Part shown: positions 34,330 through 35,426 of the stretch, piece by piece
Numbering within the stretch: the first letter of the stretch is position 1
Layout: each line of letters opens with the position of its first letter
Assembly (NCBI GenBank): GCA_030727405.1
Contig: JANRBR010000007.1
Span: 1 to 35,426, forward strand
Length of the DNA: 35,426 nt
Source: Crocinitomicaceae bacterium
GTDB lineage: Bacteria > Bacteroidota > Bacteroidia > Flavobacteriales_D > Crocinitomicaceae
Direction of reading: 5' to 3'
Position numbers and translations under genes: made by a program
The notes under the pieces: model-generated
What the model saw: only the letters and a program-made list of their open reading frames with translations
Databases searched by the model: none
What the model was told of the DNA's origin: nothing

Positions 34330-34758
34330 ATGCGCTTCGCAGGAAAGCGAGATCGGTTTATTTTTTATGTTTGGCTTGCTGTCCTTTTTCCATTCGGAGG
34401 AATCAGTGGATTGATTTATTGGCAAGAAAGCGATTTTACACCTCTTTACCTGTTAGGTACAGTATGGTTCATACTTGGATTGCTTTTTTTCATCATTATC
34501 AGAAGTACGCACTATACCTTAGTAGACAATGATACTTTGGTCTGCCAGTCCATGTATTTCTTCAAGAAAACCATCCCAATTCAATCGATACGGAAATTTG
34601 AACCAGCGAATGGCTTCTATGCCGGACTTAAAATGAGCACTTCATGGAAATGCTTGATCCTTCATTATAACACCTACGACGAACTCCTAATCTCACCGGA
34701 AAACGAGGAGCTTTTTGTAGCAGAAGTTGAGCGAAGGAAGACGTTAATCAACCCATAA
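34330..34758 (+). CDS. Membrane protein with bacterial PH-like domain (142 aa)
   Basis: The product has a basic start (MRFAGKRDR), two hydrophobic helices (FIFYVWLAVLFPFGGISGLIYW and LYLLGTVWFILGLLFFIIIRS), then a roughly 80-residue strand-rich domain (HYTLVDNDTLVCQSMYFFKKTIPIQSIRKFEPAN) and a C-terminal helix (ENEELFVAEVERRK). This is the layout of small bacterial PH-domain membrane proteins (bPH/DUF304-like); function is unknown. The ATG at 34330 follows the glyA stop by one base. An in-frame TTG at 34318 overlapping glyA is less likely. The 3' end overlaps the convergent diheme-motif gene by 15 bases. Confidence 0.87.
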   Translation: MRFAGKRDRFIFYVWLAVLFPFGGISGLIYWQESDFTPLYLLGTVWFILGLLFFIIIRSTHYTLVDNDTLVCQSMYFFKKTIPIQSIRKFEPANGFYAGLKMSTSWKCLILHYNTYDELLISPENEELFVAEVERRKTLINP

Positions 34759-35214
34759 ATTGTCTGTTGAACTTCCGTGGCATGAATTACATGCTCCTGA
34801 AGTAAGTGCAGACCCCATTTCTTTTTTATTACCTGTTGGACCAGTTACCACAGGATACAATCCAACAGGACTAAAATCTGCAGTCGTGTAAAAATTACCT
34901 TTGCTATCAATTAAGATGGTTTGTTTCAAGGTGCCTGTTTCATTTGGGCCCGTGTAGAAATCTACTTTACCACTTGAAACGGTATTCAATAAGTTTTGAT
35001 CATAAACGGTTCCAGCAGCGATGAAACATCCTTCTCCCTCCCCTTTTGCTTGGTGACAAACCATGCAGTTTTGACCTTTATTGTGACTATCATCTGCACC
35101 AGCAGCACTAATGTTATCTTCGTGACAAGCGTATTTGCCATTGCAGGAATTCAAACTTAAGGCTACGGTTGCTCCAATAAAAACAACGCCAAGCAATCCA
35201 TTTACTTTTTTCAT
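34744..35214 (-). CDS. Lipoprotein with two CxxCH heme-binding motifs
   Basis: The 156-residue protein has a signal ending in lipobox SLNSC (Cys24) and is probably a lipid-anchored periplasmic or surface protein. Two c-type heme attachment motifs stand far apart: CMVCH (50-54) and CNSCH (142-146). Between them is a roughly 80-residue beta domain (AGTVYDQNLLNTVSSGKVDFYTGPNETG, LIDSKGNFYTTADFSPVGLYPVV) resembling the carboxypeptidase-regulatory/transthyretin-like fold. A possible third site, YACH (28-31), has only one Cys. The short spacing around the CxxCH sites suggests an unusual cytochrome or a metal-binding protein. I know no named family. Upstream DNA (35215-35426) is AT-rich. Confidence 0.85.
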   Translation of the reverse strand: MKKVNGLLGVVFIGATVALSLNSCNGKYACHEDNISAAGADDSHNKGQNCMVCHQAKGEGEGCFIAAGTVYDQNLLNTVSSGKVDFYTGPNETGTLKQTILIDSKGNFYTTADFSPVGLYPVVTGPTGNKKEMGSALTSGACNSCHGSSTDNLWVD

Positions 35215-35426
35215 TTGTGTTTTTTTTTCATGACTGCATTAAATTTTCATCAAAACACATCATTTTTTATAACTACTTAAAATTCAACTTTACAAAGTTA
35301 TCATTTATAGTTTTACATAGCAATTGCATCTATACAATCAAAATGAACTACTTGTTTTAATTGTACTTATTTTAGCAAATTTTTGGAACGTTCATTGGTT
35401 TTTCTGCTAATTTTAGGCAAACTTAA
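35215..35426. other. AT-rich non-coding right end
   Basis: This 212-base stretch after the start of the diheme-motif gene holds no open frame I can support, no hairpin with a U-tract and no exact -7 box I could place with confidence. It probably carries the promoter of the minus-strand gene and that of a gene beyond the window. Confidence 0.5.

Noticed and set aside
1-35426. Mobile elements, CRISPR repeats, tRNA or rRNA genes
   Set aside because: I saw no transposase, integrase, direct repeat array or tRNA-like fold; all sizeable open stretches are accounted for by ordinary genes.

Overview
The window looks like chromosomal housekeeping DNA from a member of the Bacteroidota, most likely a flavobacterium in the wide sense (a Fluviicola/Crocinitomicaceae-like lineage would fit). 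The basis is AT-rich intergenic DNA, at least ten genes preceded by the Bacteroidota -7 box TAnnTTTG lying only a few bases before the start codon, almost no Shine-Dalgarno sequences, Bacteroidota-type families (TIGR02757 protein, helix-hairpin-helix outer-membrane barrel, PorV-like barrel, two-subunit methylmalonyl-CoA mutase), Sec and lipoprotein signals, and lipid A synthesis (LpxB). I see no tRNA, rRNA, CRISPR array, insertion sequence, phage or plasmid gene. No stretch longer than about 300 bases lacks a gene.

Layout. 1-600 (minus): the start of a two-helix membrane protein that runs off the left edge, and a small basic conserved protein. 728-3406 (plus): an ABC-F ATPase, a Rieske-fold-like lipoprotein that lacks most cluster ligands, and a [2Fe-2S] ferredoxin. 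3412-4443 (minus): a lipid-anchored MsrB-MsrA fusion. 4498-6952: an MFS transporter convergent with a queuosine-precursor transporter, then a secreted NlpC/P60 peptidase. 7000-9646: a MerR regulator, then a cystathionine beta-synthase-type enzyme coupled to a binding protein without a signal peptide. 9743-17030 (plus): a GH20 hexosaminidase, then menB-pepD, then ribBA-lolD-TIGR02757. 17027-20016 (minus): pyrD, HMG-CoA lyase and two unknown membrane/lipoproteins. 20065-20801 (minus): an ECF sigma factor overlapping a 55-residue membrane protein. 20930-23831 (minus): two outer-membrane barrel proteins. 23956-28872 (plus): mutA-mutB, an unknown secreted protein with a strong terminator, and a DivIC-like protein. 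28859-32191 (minus): surE, a small membrane protein, lpxB and a SpoIID-like protein. 32253-34758 (plus): a cytosolic-looking SH3-NlpC/P60 peptidase, glyA and a PH-domain-like membrane protein. 34744-35214 (minus): a lipoprotein with two CxxCH motifs.

Functionally, the window covers menaquinone (menB, with quinone-dependent pyrD), flavin (ribBA), one-carbon (glyA), propionate/branched-chain carbon (mutAB, HMG-CoA lyase), sulfur amino acids (beta-synthase, MsrBA), and envelope or peptidoglycan upkeep (lpxB, GH20, two NlpC/P60, SpoIID-like, DivIC-like, LolD-like). Genes are packed very tightly: ATGA, TGATG, TTATGA and TAGTG junctions are frequent, and several convergent pairs overlap at their stop codons.

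No spectacular new system is evident. The most interesting items are the ECF sigma factor with its coupled 55-residue membrane protein, the HhH-barrel/PorV-like barrel operon, the cluster-less Rieske-like lipoprotein beside a ferredoxin, the diheme-motif lipoprotein, and a perfect 16-base palindrome that contains both stop codons of a convergent pair.
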